Shown: piece by piece, positions 1 through 9,166 of the stretch
How the letters are laid out: each line of letters begins with the position of its first letter
Numbering within the stretch: the stretch's first letter is position 1
Source of the DNA: Cronobacter malonaticus LMG 23826
GTDB lineage: Bacteria; Pseudomonadota; Gammaproteobacteria; Enterobacterales; Enterobacteriaceae
Assembly (NCBI RefSeq): GCF_001277215.2
Contig: NZ_CP013940.1
Location: 3,534,001-3,598,000 of the forward strand
DNA length: 64,000 nucleotides
Direction of reading: 5' to 3'
Made by a program: the position numbers and the translations under genes
The notes under the pieces: model-generated
The model's database searches: none
The model's input: the letters and a program-made list of their open reading frames with translations, nothing else
What the model was told of the DNA's origin: nothing

Positions 1-1
1 G

Positions 2-298
2 ACGCAGCGCCACCTCCACCCGCAAATTAACTTCTGCCTGACGGCCTTTGTCGCGACCACCGTCTCCGGCCTGCTGCTCGCGCTGCCGCCGTTTGCCAGC
101 ACCTCCGCCGTGGCGATGGCCGCAAGCGTCTTGCTTCTGGTGCCGGGGTTTCCGCTTATCAATGCAGTGGCCGATATGTTTAAAGGCCATGTGAATACCG
201 GTCTTGCCCGCTGGGCGATGGCGAGCCTGCTGACGCTCGCTACCTGCATTGGCGTGATTATGGCGATGGCGTTATGGGGGCTGCGGGGATGGATGTAA
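2..298 (+). CDS. yjjP: YjjP, ThrE-family threonine/serine exporter subunit (C-terminal part)
   Basis: The reading frame is open from the first base, so the gene starts before the window; about 98 C-terminal residues remain. They are hydrophobic, with at least two membrane segments, and end in GLRGWM, closely resembling the end of E. coli YjjP. YjjP carries the large N-terminal domain of a split ThrE-type inner-membrane transporter, and YjjB supplies the second half. The stop overlaps the start of yjjB by 10 bases, so the two are translationally coupled. Export of small substrates (threonine/serine, or succinate in some reports) is family knowledge and cannot be read from this fragment. Confidence 0.9.
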   Translation, partial: TQRHLHPQINFCLTAFVATTVSGLLLALPPFASTSAVAMAASVLLLVPGFPLINAVADMFKGHVNTGLARWAMASLLTLATCIGVIMAMALWGLRGWM

Positions 299-762
299 TC
301 CGTATTATTACGCTGATGCTGGAAGATATGCTGCTTTCCGCGATTCCGGCGGCGGGCTTTGCGATGGTGTTTAACGTGCCACGTCGCGCCCTGCCCTGGT
401 GCGCGCTGCTGGGCGCCGTCGGTCACGGCTCGCGCACCGTCATGATAATGATGGGGCTGAATATCGAATGGGGAACATTTCTCTCGGCAATGCTCGTCGG
501 TTGCATCGGTATCCAGTGGTCGCGCTGGTACCTGGCACACCCGAAAGTGTTTACCGTTGCGGCGGTGATCCCGATGTTCCCTGGCATCTCGGCCTATTCA
601 GCGATGATAGCTGCCGTGAAAATCAGCCACTTCGGTTACACCGACGCGTTAATGGTCTCGTTGGTCACTAACTTTCTTAAAGCGGCTTCAACCGTTGGCG
701 CGCTCTCTATCGGGCTGTCGCTGCCCGGCCTGTGGCTCTATCGAAAACGCCCGCGGGTATAG
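289..762 (+). CDS. yjjB: YjjB, ThrE-family threonine/serine exporter small subunit
   Basis: This 157-residue integral membrane protein is nearly identical in layout to E. coli YjjB (157 aa). Shared stretches include [12 protein letters not shown] near the start, [20 protein letters not shown] in the middle and [13 protein letters not shown] at the end. A start at 274 would add five residues; I chose the ATG at 289 because it gives the family length and N-terminus. It is the ThrE_2-type partner of YjjP in the inner membrane, coupled to the upstream gene by a 10-base overlap. No hairpin terminator is obvious before ohrR. Confidence 0.93.
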   Translation: MDVIRIITLMLEDMLLSAIPAAGFAMVFNVPRRALPWCALLGAVGHGSRTVMIMMGLNIEWGTFLSAMLVGCIGIQWSRWYLAHPKVFTVAAVIPMFPGISAYSAMIAAVKISHFGYTDALMVSLVTNFLKAASTVGALSIGLSLPGLWLYRKRPRV

Positions 763-796
763 GGCTATCACAGCGACAGCTAAAAACTAACTTGCA

Positions 797-820
797 ATTA
801 AATCGCGCACTACCTATATT
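797..820 (+). promoter_or_regulatory. Candidate OhrR operator upstream of ohrR
   Basis: This AT-rich segment with core TTAAATCGCGCACTACCTAT ends seven bases before the ohrR start codon. The reverse complement of a segment upstream of ohr (1312-1335) matches it at about 17 of 22 positions. Shared placement upstream of both the regulator and its known target supports an OhrR operator overlapping the ohrR promoter, with autoregulation. The assignment is inferred from position and similarity only. Confidence 0.55.
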
Positions 821-826
821 GAAAGC

Positions 827-1282
827 ATGAAGACGATACAACAAAAAAGCGAAGCGCTCTCGCTGGATTTAGACAACCAGCTCTGCTTCGCGCTCTACTC
901 GACAAACCTGGCGCTGCATAAAATTTACCGCCAGTTACTGACGCCGCTCGGGCTGACGTACCCGCAATACCTGGTGATGCTGGTGCTGTGGGAGAAGGAC
1001 GACGTAACCGTTTCTGACATCGGCGAGCGGTTGTATCTGGACTCCGCCACGCTGACGCCGCTGTTAAAGCGGATGGAGACCGCGGGGCTGCTGATGCGCC
1101 AGCGTTCGCGTCAGGATGAACGACAAGTGATCGTCACGCTTACTGACGCAGGCCGGAAGCTCAAGGCTGAAGCCCACAACATACCGGGCTCGGTACTCTG
1201 CGCTACCGCGTGCGACAAAGAAACCTTGCTGGATCTGAAAGATCAGCTCGACGCATTACGTCACAATCTGAATCAGCAGTAA
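827..1282 (+). CDS. ohrR: OhrR, MarR-family organic hydroperoxide sensor/repressor
   Basis: This 151-residue winged-helix protein has the OhrR signature [11 protein letters not shown], placing the peroxide-reactive cysteine at residue 20. Further cysteines at 125 and 129 make it a 2-Cys type OhrR, as in Xanthomonas, where oxidation forms an intersubunit disulfide and releases DNA. The DNA-binding wing is around residues 85-110 (RMETAGLL..R.....DERQ). It lies just upstream of ohr in the same direction, and both genes carry a similar operator-like box. OhrR normally represses ohr until organic peroxides oxidise the sensing cysteine. Identity is strengthened by the paired ohr gene. Confidence 0.93.
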   Translation: MKTIQQKSEALSLDLDNQLCFALYSTNLALHKIYRQLLTPLGLTYPQYLVMLVLWEKDDVTVSDIGERLYLDSATLTPLLKRMETAGLLMRQRSRQDERQVIVTLTDAGRKLKAEAHNIPGSVLCATACDKETLLDLKDQLDALRHNLNQQ

Positions 1283-1311
1283 GCGCCATCTTCGGGTGGT
1301 GTGAAAGCCCC

Positions 1312-1335
1312 AAATAAGTAGCACGCGATTAAATA
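1312..1335 (-). promoter_or_regulatory. Candidate OhrR operator upstream of ohr
   Basis: Read on the minus strand this segment gives TTTAATCGCGTGCTACTTAT, which parallels the box before ohrR. It lies 28-51 bases before the ohr start, where it could cover the ohr promoter. It probably gives ohr its own peroxide-inducible transcription in addition to read-through from ohrR. Evidence is the shared motif and position. Confidence 0.55.
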
Positions 1336-1362
1336 GCCTAAAACTTAAATAAGGAATATTGC

Positions 1363-1791
1363 ATGTCTTTAGAAAACGTCATCTACCGCGCCAAAGCAAA
1401 AGCCTCCGGAGGCCGTGACGGCCGCGCCACCTCTTCTGACGGCGTGCTGGATGTGAAGCTGGGCGTACCGAAAGAGATGGGCGGCATGGGCGGCGACGTC
1501 ACTAACCCGGAACAGCTGTTTGCCGCGGGCTACTCCGCCTGCTTCCTGGGCGCGATGAAATTCGTCTCCGCTCGCGACAAAATCGCGATGCCGAAAGACG
1601 CGTTTATCGAAGGCGAAGTCGGGATCGGCCCGCTGCCGACCGGTTTTGGTATCGAAGCGAAGCTGAATATTCATCTGCCGGGGATGGACGCGGCAGAAGC
1701 GCAGAAACTGGTCGATGCGGCGCATATCGTCTGCCCGTACTCTAACGCGACCCGCGGCAACATCGACGTCACTCTGAACATCATTGCCTGA
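1363..1791 (+). CDS. ohr: Ohr, organic hydroperoxide resistance thiol peroxidase
   Basis: This 142-residue OsmC/Ohr-fold protein has the two catalytic cysteines in their family contexts: C60 in [12 protein letters not shown] and C124 in [13 protein letters not shown]. Ohr reduces organic and fatty-acid hydroperoxides in the cytoplasm, using lipoylated proteins as reductant in characterised homologues. Length equals the usual Ohr. A good ribosome site (AAGGA) precedes the ATG. It follows ohrR with its own operator-like box and is closed by a strong terminator. Confidence 0.96.
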   Translation: MSLENVIYRAKAKASGGRDGRATSSDGVLDVKLGVPKEMGGMGGDVTNPEQLFAAGYSACFLGAMKFVSARDKIAMPKDAFIEGEVGIGPLPTGFGIEAKLNIHLPGMDAAEAQKLVDAAHIVCPYSNATRGNIDVTLNIIA

Positions 1792-1854
1792 CGCTATCCC
1801 CAGTAACGGGGAAGCTTAAAATAAAAAACGAAACTGCCCTCACCAGGGGACGCG

Positions 1855-1888
1855 GAGCGCGCCAGATGTCATGGCGCGCTCTTTTTTT
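1855..1888 (+). terminator. Rho-independent terminator after ohr
   Basis: A perfect 10-bp stem (GAGCGCGCCA at 1855-1864 pairing with TGGCGCGCTC at 1872-1881) is followed by seven T residues. Confidence 0.92.
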
Positions 1889-2012
1889 ACGTGCGTTTCC
1901 GCGCGCCAATAAGCTCAAACCGCGCGTCTGACTATGCTACTATGAAGGAATTATCGCCTCTGCTGGCCATTTATGCGCCAGTGTCTGATAACGCTTTGAT
2001 TGAGAACGTTTT

Positions 2013-2558
2013 ATGTCTTCCAGAATCCTGACCCCTGATGTCGTTGATATTGACGCCTTCCGGCGCAATCCCGGCAGCGCGCTGGCGCACGCCGAACGTG
2101 GGGCCGTGGCGGTGTTTGATAACAATGCGCCCGCATTTTATGCCGTGACGCCGGCGCGCATGGCGGAACTGCTGGCGCTGGAAAAACAGCTCGCCGCGCC
2201 CCGCTCCGATGTCGCGCTGGAAGCGCAATTTTTCGACGAAGGAAACGACGTCGCCCAGCCCGTGCCGGTGCCGATGGGCAAATTCGCCATGTATCCGGGC
2301 TGGCAGCCCGACCCGGAGTTCCAGCGCATGGCCGCGCTCTGGGGCATTCCGCTGGCGCAGCCGGTCACCAGCGAAGAGCTGGCCTCGTTTGTCGCCTACT
2401 GGCAGGCGGAAGGTAAAGTCTTCCACCATATCCAGTGGCAGCAGAAGCTGGCGCGCAGTATTCAGATGAACCGCGCCACCTTTACGTCATCGGCGCGCCG
2501 CGACGTGAACGCTATCGCGCAGCCGGACGACCATATTCCTGACGGCTTTCGAGGGTAA
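2013..2558 (+). CDS. dnaT: Primosomal protein DnaT (protein i)
   Basis: This 181-residue protein starts [20 protein letters not shown], the DnaT N-terminus. DnaT joins PriA and PriB at stalled forks and helps load DnaB-DnaC during restart. The N-terminal half forms the oligomerisation domain; the C-terminal part (about residues 85-170, with MYPGWQPD and [10 protein letters not shown]) binds single-stranded DNA. The stop is two bases before the dnaC start, the standard enterobacterial dnaTC operon. About two residues longer than E. coli DnaT; nothing unusual. Confidence 0.95.
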   Translation: MSSRILTPDVVDIDAFRRNPGSALAHAERGAVAVFDNNAPAFYAVTPARMAELLALEKQLAAPRSDVALEAQFFDEGNDVAQPVPVPMGKFAMYPGWQPDPEFQRMAALWGIPLAQPVTSEELASFVAYWQAEGKVFHHIQWQQKLARSIQMNRATFTSSARRDVNAIAQPDDHIPDGFRG

Positions 2559-2560
2559 CA

Positions 2561-3298
2561 ATGAAAAACGTCACTGACCTGATGATGCGCCTGAAGCGGC
2601 TAATGCCGCCCGATGTTAAACCGGCCTTTAAAACGGGTGAAGAGCTTATCGCCTGGCAGCAGGAGCAGGGGCGGATTCGCTCAGAAGCCATCGAGCGCGA
2701 AAACCGCGCCATGAAAATGCAGCGCACGTTCAACCGCTCTGGTATTCGTCCGCTGCATCAAAACTGTTCGTTTGACAATTATCGTGTCGAAAACGACGGG
2801 CAGATGAACGCCGTCAATAAAGCGCGCCAGTATGTCGATGCCTTCGACGGCAATATCGCGAGCTTTGTCTTCGCCGGTAAACCGGGCACCGGCAAGAACC
2901 ATCTTGCCGCCGCGATCTGTAATGAACTGCTGCTGCGCGGTAAATCGGTGATGATCATTACCGTCGCCGATATCATGTCCGCCATGAAAGACACGTTCGG
3001 CAACCGCGAAACCAGCGAAGAGCAGCTCTTAAAAGATCTGAGCAGCGTCGATCTGCTGGTGATCGACGAGATCGGTATGCAGAGCGAATCGCGCTACGAG
3101 AAAGTGATCATCAACCAGTTGGTGGATCGCCGATCGTCGTCCAAGCGTCCGACCGGCATGCTCACCAACCAGAACATGGAAGAGATGACCAAGCTTCTCG
3201 GCGAGCGCGTGATGGATCGTATGCGCCTTGGCAACAGCCTCTGGGTAAACTTTAACTGGGACAGCTACCGCAGCCGCGTCACTGGTAAAGAGTATTAA
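2561..3298 (+). CDS. dnaC: DnaC, DnaB helicase loader ATPase
   Basis: This 245-residue AAA+ protein has the Walker A motif GKPGTGKNH (residues 106-114) and Walker B LLVIDE (165-170). The N-terminal 50 residues form the DnaB-binding region. DnaC holds the DnaB hexamer open and delivers it to oriC or, with DnaT, to restart forks. It follows dnaT by two bases. In E. coli the next gene is yjjA; here a gene-free gap leads to opgB. Confidence 0.97.
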   Translation: MKNVTDLMMRLKRLMPPDVKPAFKTGEELIAWQQEQGRIRSEAIERENRAMKMQRTFNRSGIRPLHQNCSFDNYRVENDGQMNAVNKARQYVDAFDGNIASFVFAGKPGTGKNHLAAAICNELLLRGKSVMIITVADIMSAMKDTFGNRETSEEQLLKDLSSVDLLVIDEIGMQSESRYEKVIINQLVDRRSSSKRPTGMLTNQNMEEMTKLLGERVMDRMRLGNSLWVNFNWDSYRSRVTGKEY

Positions 3299-3309
3299 AC
3301 CTCGCTTTA

Positions 3310-3332
3310 CGGGGCGTTTTTTCTGCGCCCCG
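3310..3332 (+). terminator. Hairpin after dnaC, possible terminator
   Basis: CGGGGCG (3310-3316) pairs with CGCCCCG (3326-3332) across a T-rich loop, 12 bases after the dnaC stop. There is no T-tract after the stem, so it is only a weak terminator candidate. Confidence 0.45.
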
Positions 3333-3662
3333 TCACTTCACCTTCCCTGCCGTCTCGCTTAATTTTTGCGTCTTTGTAGTGAAATCTGCGCCGTCATAAA
3401 ATTTTCATAAAAGAAGTCGCTTTTTAGCGCTTCCGATTACTGTGTATTACTAAACACCTCTTTTCTGCGGCTGTCCTGCGCCACATCCGCGCCACAGGCG
3501 ATGAGACGCGGCTCATAATTCCGCATATCTAAACCTTATCTGAACTGCTCCATAAAAAGATGACGCTAAAATGGTACGAATATGACAGGAAAGTTATATT
3601 GCGATGTTAAAAAAGCAGTTTAACCCCAACGGGCCTGGCGCCTTCGCTTCGAGGATGTCGTG
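3333..3662. other. Gap between dnaC and opgB, no gene recognised
   Basis: About 330 bases with no convincing coding frame. It presumably carries the opgB promoter. In E. coli this interval holds yjjA; no yjjA-like protein is visible here in any frame. Confidence 0.6.
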
Positions 3663-5954
3663 TTGTCAGAGTGGCTTTCCATACTTTTCTTTATCGCCTC
3701 CGTGGCGATTTACGCCTTCAAGGCGGGCCGTAACACCTGGTGGTTTATCGCCACCCTGGTGGTGTTAGGGCTGTTCGTTATCCTGAATCTGACGCTGCTT
3801 GCCAGCAACTATTTTACTGGCGACGGCATTAATGACGCGGTGCTCTACACTCTTACCAACAGCCTCACCGGCGCGGGCGTCAGCAAATACATCCTGCCCG
3901 GTATCGGGCTGGTCGCAGCGCTGCTGGCGGTCTTTGGCCTGCTGACATGGATTTTGCGCCGTCGCCGCCATCTGCCTTATCACTTCGGCTACAGCTTCGC
4001 GGCACTGCTGCTGGCGCTGGCCTCGGTGGACGCCAGTCCGGCGTTTCGCCAGATAACGGAGCTGGTGAAATCCCAGACCGCCGAGGGCGATCCAGACTTT
4101 GCGGCGTATTATCAAGAGCCGCAAAAGCGCATCGACAACCCGCAACTCAACCTGGTCTATATCTACGGCGAAAGTCTGGAGCGCACCTATTTTGATAACG
4201 ACGCGTTTCCGAACCTGACGCCGGAGCTGGGCGCGCTGAAAAACGAAGGCATCGATTTCAGCCATACCGCGCAGCTTCCCGGCACCGATTACACCATCGC
4301 GGGTATGGTCGCCTCGCAGTGCGGCATTCCGCTCTTCGCGCCCTTTGAGGGCAACGCGTCCGCCTCAATGTCGAGCTTTTTCCCGCAAAACGTCTGCCTG
4401 GGCGATATCCTGAAAAACTCCGGCTATGAGAACTACTTTATTCAGGGCGCCAACCTGCGCTTTGCCGGAAAAGACGTCTTCCTGAAATCGCACGGTTTTG
4501 ATCATCTTTATGGCGCCGAAGAGTTAAAAAGCGCGGTGGCGGACCCAACCTATCGCAACGACTGGGGCTTTTATGACGATACGGTGCTGGATCAGGCGTG
4601 GAAAAAATTTGAGGAACTCTCAAAATCAGGCAAACGCTTTTCGCTCTTCACGCTGACGGTTGATACGCATCATCCGGACGGTTTCGTCTCGCGCACCTGC
4701 GCGCGCAAGAGCTACCCGTTCGAAGGCAAACCGAACCAGTCTTTCAGCGCGGTCACCTGCAGCCAGGAGCATATCGCGGCGTTTATCAACAAAATCAAAG
4801 CGTCGCCCTATTTCAAGAACACCGTCATCGTGGTCTCGTCAGATCATCTGGCGATGAACAACACCGCCTATAAATATCTCAGCAAACAGGATCGTAATAA
4901 TCTGTTCTTTATTCTGCGTGGCGATCAGCCGCAGCAAGACGTGCTGGCGGTGAAACGCAACACGATGGATAACGGCGCGACGGTGCTCGATGTGCTGGGC
5001 GGCGACAACTATCTGGGGCTCGGGCGTAGCAGTCTTTCCGGCCAGTCGCTCTCGACCGTGTTCCTGAACATGAAATCGAAAGTGCTGGCGTGGAAGCCCG
5101 ATATCATCAGCCTGTGGAAATTCCCGTCGAAAATCGACAGCTTTACTGTCGACACACAAAAACAGACCATCACGTTCTCCGGCAGCCATTTCCGCCTGCC
5201 GTTGCTGCTGCGCGTGTCGGATAAACGTATCGAGCCGCTGCCGGAGAGCGAATACTCCGCGCCGCTGCGCTTCCAGCTGGCGGATTTCGCCCCGCGCGAT
5301 AACTTCCTGTGGGTGGATAACTGCTACAAGATGGCGCGTCTGTGGGCGCCTGCGCTGGCGCTCTCCACCGATTACTGCGTCTCGCAGGGCCAGCTCGGCG
5401 GCGAGCAAAAGGTGCAACGCGTGGATAAAGCCACCTGGCAGGGCAAAGCGGCGTTTCGCGATACGGTTATCGACACCGCGCGCTACCAGCGCAATGTCGA
5501 GACGCTCAAAGTGATGGATAACGACATCCGCTATCAGGCCGACAGCTTTATCTTCAACGTGGCGGGCGCGCCGGAAGAGGTGAAACAGTTCTCCGGCATT
5601 TCACGCCCGGAATCCTGGGGGCGCTGGTCTAACGCGCAGCTCGGCGAAGAAGTGAAAATAGAATATAACCGGCCGCTGCCGGAAAAATTCGATTTAGTCA
5701 TCACCGCCAAAGCGTTCGGCCCGAACGCCGGGAAACCGGTGCCGGTGAAGGTGGGCGACAGCGAACAGACGCTGACGCTCGGCAACGAAGTCTCCACCAC
5801 CACGCTGCATTTCGAGAACCCGACGCGCAGCAACACGCTGGTGATTGTGCCGCCGGAGCCGCAGTCAACCAACGAAGGCAACATTCTTGGCCATTCGCCG
5901 CGCCGCCTCGGTATCGGCATGGTGTCCATCAAGGTGATCAACGCGAGCGGGTGA
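3663..5954 (+). CDS. opgB: OpgB (MdoB), phosphoglycerol transferase I
   Basis: This protein of about 763 residues adds phosphoglycerol from phosphatidylglycerol to osmoregulated periplasmic glucans. The N-terminus has several membrane segments (about residues 1-130); the rest is a periplasmic sulfatase/alkaline-phosphatase-fold domain. Motifs include [11 protein letters not shown] with the expected nucleophile region, DTHHPDGF, and [12 protein letters not shown] chose the TTG at 3663, which gives MSEW and the 763-residue length of E. coli OpgB; a GTG one codon earlier is also possible. No diagnostic residue appears lost. Confidence 0.95.
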   Translation: MSEWLSILFFIASVAIYAFKAGRNTWWFIATLVVLGLFVILNLTLLASNYFTGDGINDAVLYTLTNSLTGAGVSKYILPGIGLVAALLAVFGLLTWILRRRRHLPYHFGYSFAALLLALASVDASPAFRQITELVKSQTAEGDPDFAAYYQEPQKRIDNPQLNLVYIYGESLERTYFDNDAFPNLTPELGALKNEGIDFSHTAQLPGTDYTIAGMVASQCGIPLFAPFEGNASASMSSFFPQNVCLGDILKNSGYENYFIQGANLRFAGKDVFLKSHGFDHLYGAEELKSAVADPTYRNDWGFYDDTVLDQAWKKFEELSKSGKRFSLFTLTVDTHHPDGFVSRTCARKSYPFEGKPNQSFSAVTCSQEHIAAFINKIKASPYFKNTVIVVSSDHLAMNNTAYKYLSKQDRNNLFFILRGDQPQQDVLAVKRNTMDNGATVLDVLGGDNYLGLGRSSLSGQSLSTVFLNMKSKVLAWKPDIISLWKFPSKIDSFTVDTQKQTITFSGSHFRLPLLLRVSDKRIEPLPESEYSAPLRFQLADFAPRDNFLWVDNCYKMARLWAPALALSTDYCVSQGQLGGEQKVQRVDKATWQGKAAFRDTVIDTARYQRNVETLKVMDNDIRYQADSFIFNVAGAPEEVKQFSGISRPESWGRWSNAQLGEEVKIEYNRPLPEKFDLVITAKAFGPNAGKPVPVKVGDSEQTLTLGNEVSTTTLHFENPTRSNTLVIVPPEPQSTNEGNILGHSPRRLGIGMVSIKVINASG

Positions 5955-5963
5955 TCCCGCTCG

Positions 5964-6923
5964 TTAGCCGATCCGCTTTCTGCGCTTCTCGGAATACATC
6001 ACGTTGTCGCTCTCTTTGATCATCTCAAGCAAAGAGTCGTAATTGCCCGAATCGCGATGCAGCATTCCGTACGAGTAGTTGATGTTGTAAGGCTTACCGG
6101 CGCGCTGGTTATGCGCGTCCAGGCTCGCGCGCAGGTTATTCAGAAACGGCTGCGTGTCGCTCTCGCGGGTCAGCAGCACCGCGAACTCATCGCCGCCCAG
6201 CCGTCCGGCGATATCTTTCGGGCCGAGATGCTGACGTAACAGGCTCGCGAACACTTTCAGCACTTCGTCGCCTTCCGCGTGGCCCCACAAATCGTTAATC
6301 GGCTTAAAGCGGTCGAGATCGAAATAGAGAATGCTGAACGGCTCGGCGTTCTCCCGTAACCCGCGAAAACGCCGCTCGCCGCTGCGGTAAAAACCGCGGC
6401 GGTTCGGAATGCCGGTCAGGCTGTCGGTCATCGCCATACTGATAACGTGAAACTCATCTTCAACGATAAACGCCAGATCTTTCAGCGTCGCGATATCGTC
6501 ATCGCTGAAATCGCGCGGCGTGCCGTCGATAATACAAAGCGTGCCGACCACCGCGCCATCCGGCAGATGCACCGGATAACCCGCATAAAAACGGATAAAC
6601 GGCTCGCCAGTCACCAGCGGGTTATCGTGAAAGCGCTCATCCTGACGGGCATCGTTCACGATAAACGGCCCTTCCTGCAAAATCGCGTGTCCGCAAAACG
6701 AGACGTCGCGTGTGGTTTCGCGCGTGTTAAGACCCTGGCAGGCCAGCAGCCACTGGCGGTCGCGATCGAGCAGACTAATCAGCGCGACGGGCACGCGAAA
6801 CAGCTTTTTTGTCACCCGCGTCAGCCGTTCGAAACGCTCATCATCCCTGGTATCAAGCAGATCCATCATATACAGCGACTTCAGTCGCTCTTCTTCATTT
6901 TCAGGGATACCAGGAAATTTCAT
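5964..6923 (-). CDS. GAF-GGDEF diguanylate cyclase
   Basis: This 319-residue soluble protein has a GAF-type sensor domain (about residues 15-150, with VALISLLDRDRQWLL and DVSFCGHAI) and a GGDEF domain (about 165-315). The catalytic motif GRLGGDEF is intact, so it should make cyclic di-GMP. The residues where the RxxD inhibitory site would sit read GPKD, so product feedback through a classical I-site is unlikely. The ATG at 6923 is preceded by GGAGG at good spacing; an upstream extension has no ribosome site. It converges with opgB and shares direction with a second cyclase and tsr. Confidence 0.88.
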   Translation of the reverse strand: MKFPGIPENEEERLKSLYMMDLLDTRDDERFERLTRVTKKLFRVPVALISLLDRDRQWLLACQGLNTRETTRDVSFCGHAILQEGPFIVNDARQDERFHDNPLVTGEPFIRFYAGYPVHLPDGAVVGTLCIIDGTPRDFSDDDIATLKDLAFIVEDEFHVISMAMTDSLTGIPNRRGFYRSGERRFRGLRENAEPFSILYFDLDRFKPINDLWGHAEGDEVLKVFASLLRQHLGPKDIAGRLGGDEFAVLLTRESDTQPFLNNLRASLDAHNQRAGKPYNINYSYGMLHRDSGNYDSLLEMIKESDNVMYSEKRRKRIG

Positions 6924-7141
6924 GTTCTGCCTCCGCGTCAGTAGCAGCGCGCCCGCCTGTGGTAAGGGAAGCATTCTGCCAGAAAATATATTGGGATAAA
7001 CGGGTGAGTATAGGAGGAAAAATAGCGGATTTACGAAACGGCAGGCGGTGTTGCAGATGGTCCGGACGACGGTTATCCGCCGCCGCACGCGCCTGACGGC
7101 ACTTACGCGGCGCGAATTTCAGACTAACCGTAACCGCGCCG

Positions 7142-8929
7142 TCAGGCTCCCGGCTTCAGTCGGTTCGCCACCACAATGCGTGAGCGGCCCATCTCTTTGG
7201 CCAGATAGAGCGCGATATCAGCATTTTTTATCAGGCTGTCGCGCCGCGCGTGATCCGGCCAGGTGGCGAGGCCAATGGAGACGGATACCGGGCCAATCTC
7301 CAGACCGTTATAACGCAGCGACAGCTCGCTGACCTGCGTCAGAATGCGCGTGGCCAATGCATGAGCCTGCGCCTGGGGCATACCGGGCAGCAGCATCAGA
7401 AACTCTTCACCGCCGTAGCGAAACACCTGCGCCGTCTCGCCCGGCACCGCGCGGATTGTCCGCGCCACCTCTTTCAGCACCGCATCGCCCGCGTCATGGC
7501 CATACCGATCGTTAAGCGTTTTGAAATAATCGATGTCTATCATCAGGCAACTCACCGGCGAGCCGGTCGTCTCCGCCTGGCTGATGCAGGCGTGCAGCGC
7601 GTCTTCCAGGTGATAGCGGTTGCGCAGGCCCGTCAGTGAATCGTACATCGCCTTTTCGGTTAGCTCATCGCGCAGCTTCTGGTTGGCGAGCGCCAGCGCC
7701 AGCGTCTCGGCCATCAGCTCCAGATAGACGTAAGGCGGCTCCCTCTCCTCACTGATTTTTTCAAACGACAGCAGCCCGATGGTTTCATTCTGGGCGATGA
7801 GCGGCACGCAGATAGCCCGCATGGCGGCTGCGGGCGGCAGATGTTTACAGGGGATATCCACCAGATCGCGGCCAGGGCTGTGCGTCTGCCCGCGACGCAG
7901 CGCCCAGCATTCGTCCGGGGTAAACGCCGTATCGCCGCCGGACGTCTCAGGCCAGCGGGCGGCGCAAACCATCAAATGCTCGTGCGTATCCAGCACATAG
8001 AGTCTGCCTGCCAGCCCCGGCGCTATCTGCGGGGCAAACAGCCGGGCCAGTTCAATAATATCGCCGCGCGATTCGCTGCCCTGCAGCCGCTGGGTCATGC
8101 GCGACAGCAGCCCACGAATAGCCCAGTCGGCGTCGCGCTCCTGCTCCAGGCGCTGACGCGCCAGCCCGTTTTCGCGAAACACGTGGATAGCCTGCGCCAT
8201 GTCGCCAATCTCATCCACCTGCTGTAACAGCGGCGCTTCCACCGCGTAATCCTGCGTTGCCAGACGGTTGACCACGTCACTCAGCTTCACCACCGGTTGC
8301 AGAATGCGGCGCTTAAGGATAAACCCAAGCACGAAGAGAAACAGCAGCGCGGTGAGACCGACCATAATTTCCGACAGCGTGCGCAGCCGCTGTGAGGCCT
8401 CGGTCGCGGCCTTAATCGACATGCCGGTGCGATAATCAAGCAGACTGCGAAATTGCGCGAACTGCAGGTCTACCCGGTCGAGTTCATGCTCATAATTCAC
8501 GCCAAACAGCAGTTGCAGAGCGCGTGCGTTATCACCACGCGCTACGGCGTCCATCGCCTGCTGCTGCTCCTGTTCCAGGGCATGCGCCACCGCCATGCCC
8601 TGGCGCAGATGTTCTAACTCTTCAGGCGTAGCGCCCAGATCCCGCAGCCGCGCCAGATGCGCTTCATCTTTATCATCCTGCGCCTTTTTCGCCTGCCAGT
8701 CGGTCAAATCCTGCGGCCTGCGCTCGACCACGTAAACGCGCGCCAGCTCTGTAAGCGCGTAAGTCTCCTGTTCTACCGTTTCCGTCAGGCTGTCGTATGC
8801 CGCGCTCTGGCGCACAGCCGCCCGCTCCGCCTTGTCGGCGCCGGAGGCCATCATCAGCACGACCCCGGAAATCAGGGTTAACGCTACCGTCGCGCCATAG
8901 GCAATGTTGGTCATCGTTGCGATGCGCAC
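7142..8929 (-). CDS. Membrane-bound HAMP-GAF-GGDEF diguanylate cyclase
   Basis: This 595-residue sensor has an N-terminal membrane segment (about 8-28), a periplasmic helical region, a second membrane segment (about 185-208), a HAMP domain (LKRRILQPVVKLSDVV onward), a GAF-like domain (about 290-420) and a C-terminal GGDEF domain. The catalytic motif RYGGEEF is present. The I-site position reads GETA, so feedback inhibition is probably absent. The start shown is GTG; an ATG five codons in (8914) is an alternative. The periplasmic region resembles four-helix chemoreceptor sensors. The ligand is unknown. Confidence 0.85.
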   Translation of the reverse strand: MRIATMTNIAYGATVALTLISGVVLMMASGADKAERAAVRQSAAYDSLTETVEQETYALTELARVYVVERRPQDLTDWQAKKAQDDKDEAHLARLRDLGATPEELEHLRQGMAVAHALEQEQQQAMDAVARGDNARALQLLFGVNYEHELDRVDLQFAQFRSLLDYRTGMSIKAATEASQRLRTLSEIMVGLTALLFLFVLGFILKRRILQPVVKLSDVVNRLATQDYAVEAPLLQQVDEIGDMAQAIHVFRENGLARQRLEQERDADWAIRGLLSRMTQRLQGSESRGDIIELARLFAPQIAPGLAGRLYVLDTHEHLMVCAARWPETSGGDTAFTPDECWALRRGQTHSPGRDLVDIPCKHLPPAAAMRAICVPLIAQNETIGLLSFEKISEEREPPYVYLELMAETLALALANQKLRDELTEKAMYDSLTGLRNRYHLEDALHACISQAETTGSPVSCLMIDIDYFKTLNDRYGHDAGDAVLKEVARTIRAVPGETAQVFRYGGEEFLMLLPGMPQAQAHALATRILTQVSELSLRYNGLEIGPVSVSIGLATWPDHARRDSLIKNADIALYLAKEMGRSRIVVANRLKPGA

Positions 8930-9112
8930 AGAGGATCCCGTTCGTCAAAAAGGTGTGAACATGACATGGCGTGCATGCGTAAGAAAGACGCCCCGGTTTG
9001 ATTATTCTGGTAAACAGTTAAATTATAGAAGTCGTTAACCGATTCTTATTATAAATGAATCGGGCCAGGCGCACGTTTTCGCAGGCGCGCCAGGGCGCTG
9101 AACGTCCGGCAT

Positions 9113-9150
9113 AAAAAAGCCCCCGCCGCGTGAGCGACGAGGGCTTTTTA
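9113..9150 (-). terminator. Terminator after tsr
   Basis: AAAAAAGCCC (from 9113) and GGGCTTTTTA form the arms of a hairpin just beyond the tsr stop, leaving a T-tract on the minus strand. The symmetric A/T arms mean it may work in both directions. Confidence 0.85.
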
Positions 9151-9166
9151 CCGGCTAACGAAACGC

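Noticed and set aside
3333..3662. A yjjA gene between dnaC and opgB as in E. coli
   Set aside because: No frame of suitable length or similarity exists in this 330-base gap.
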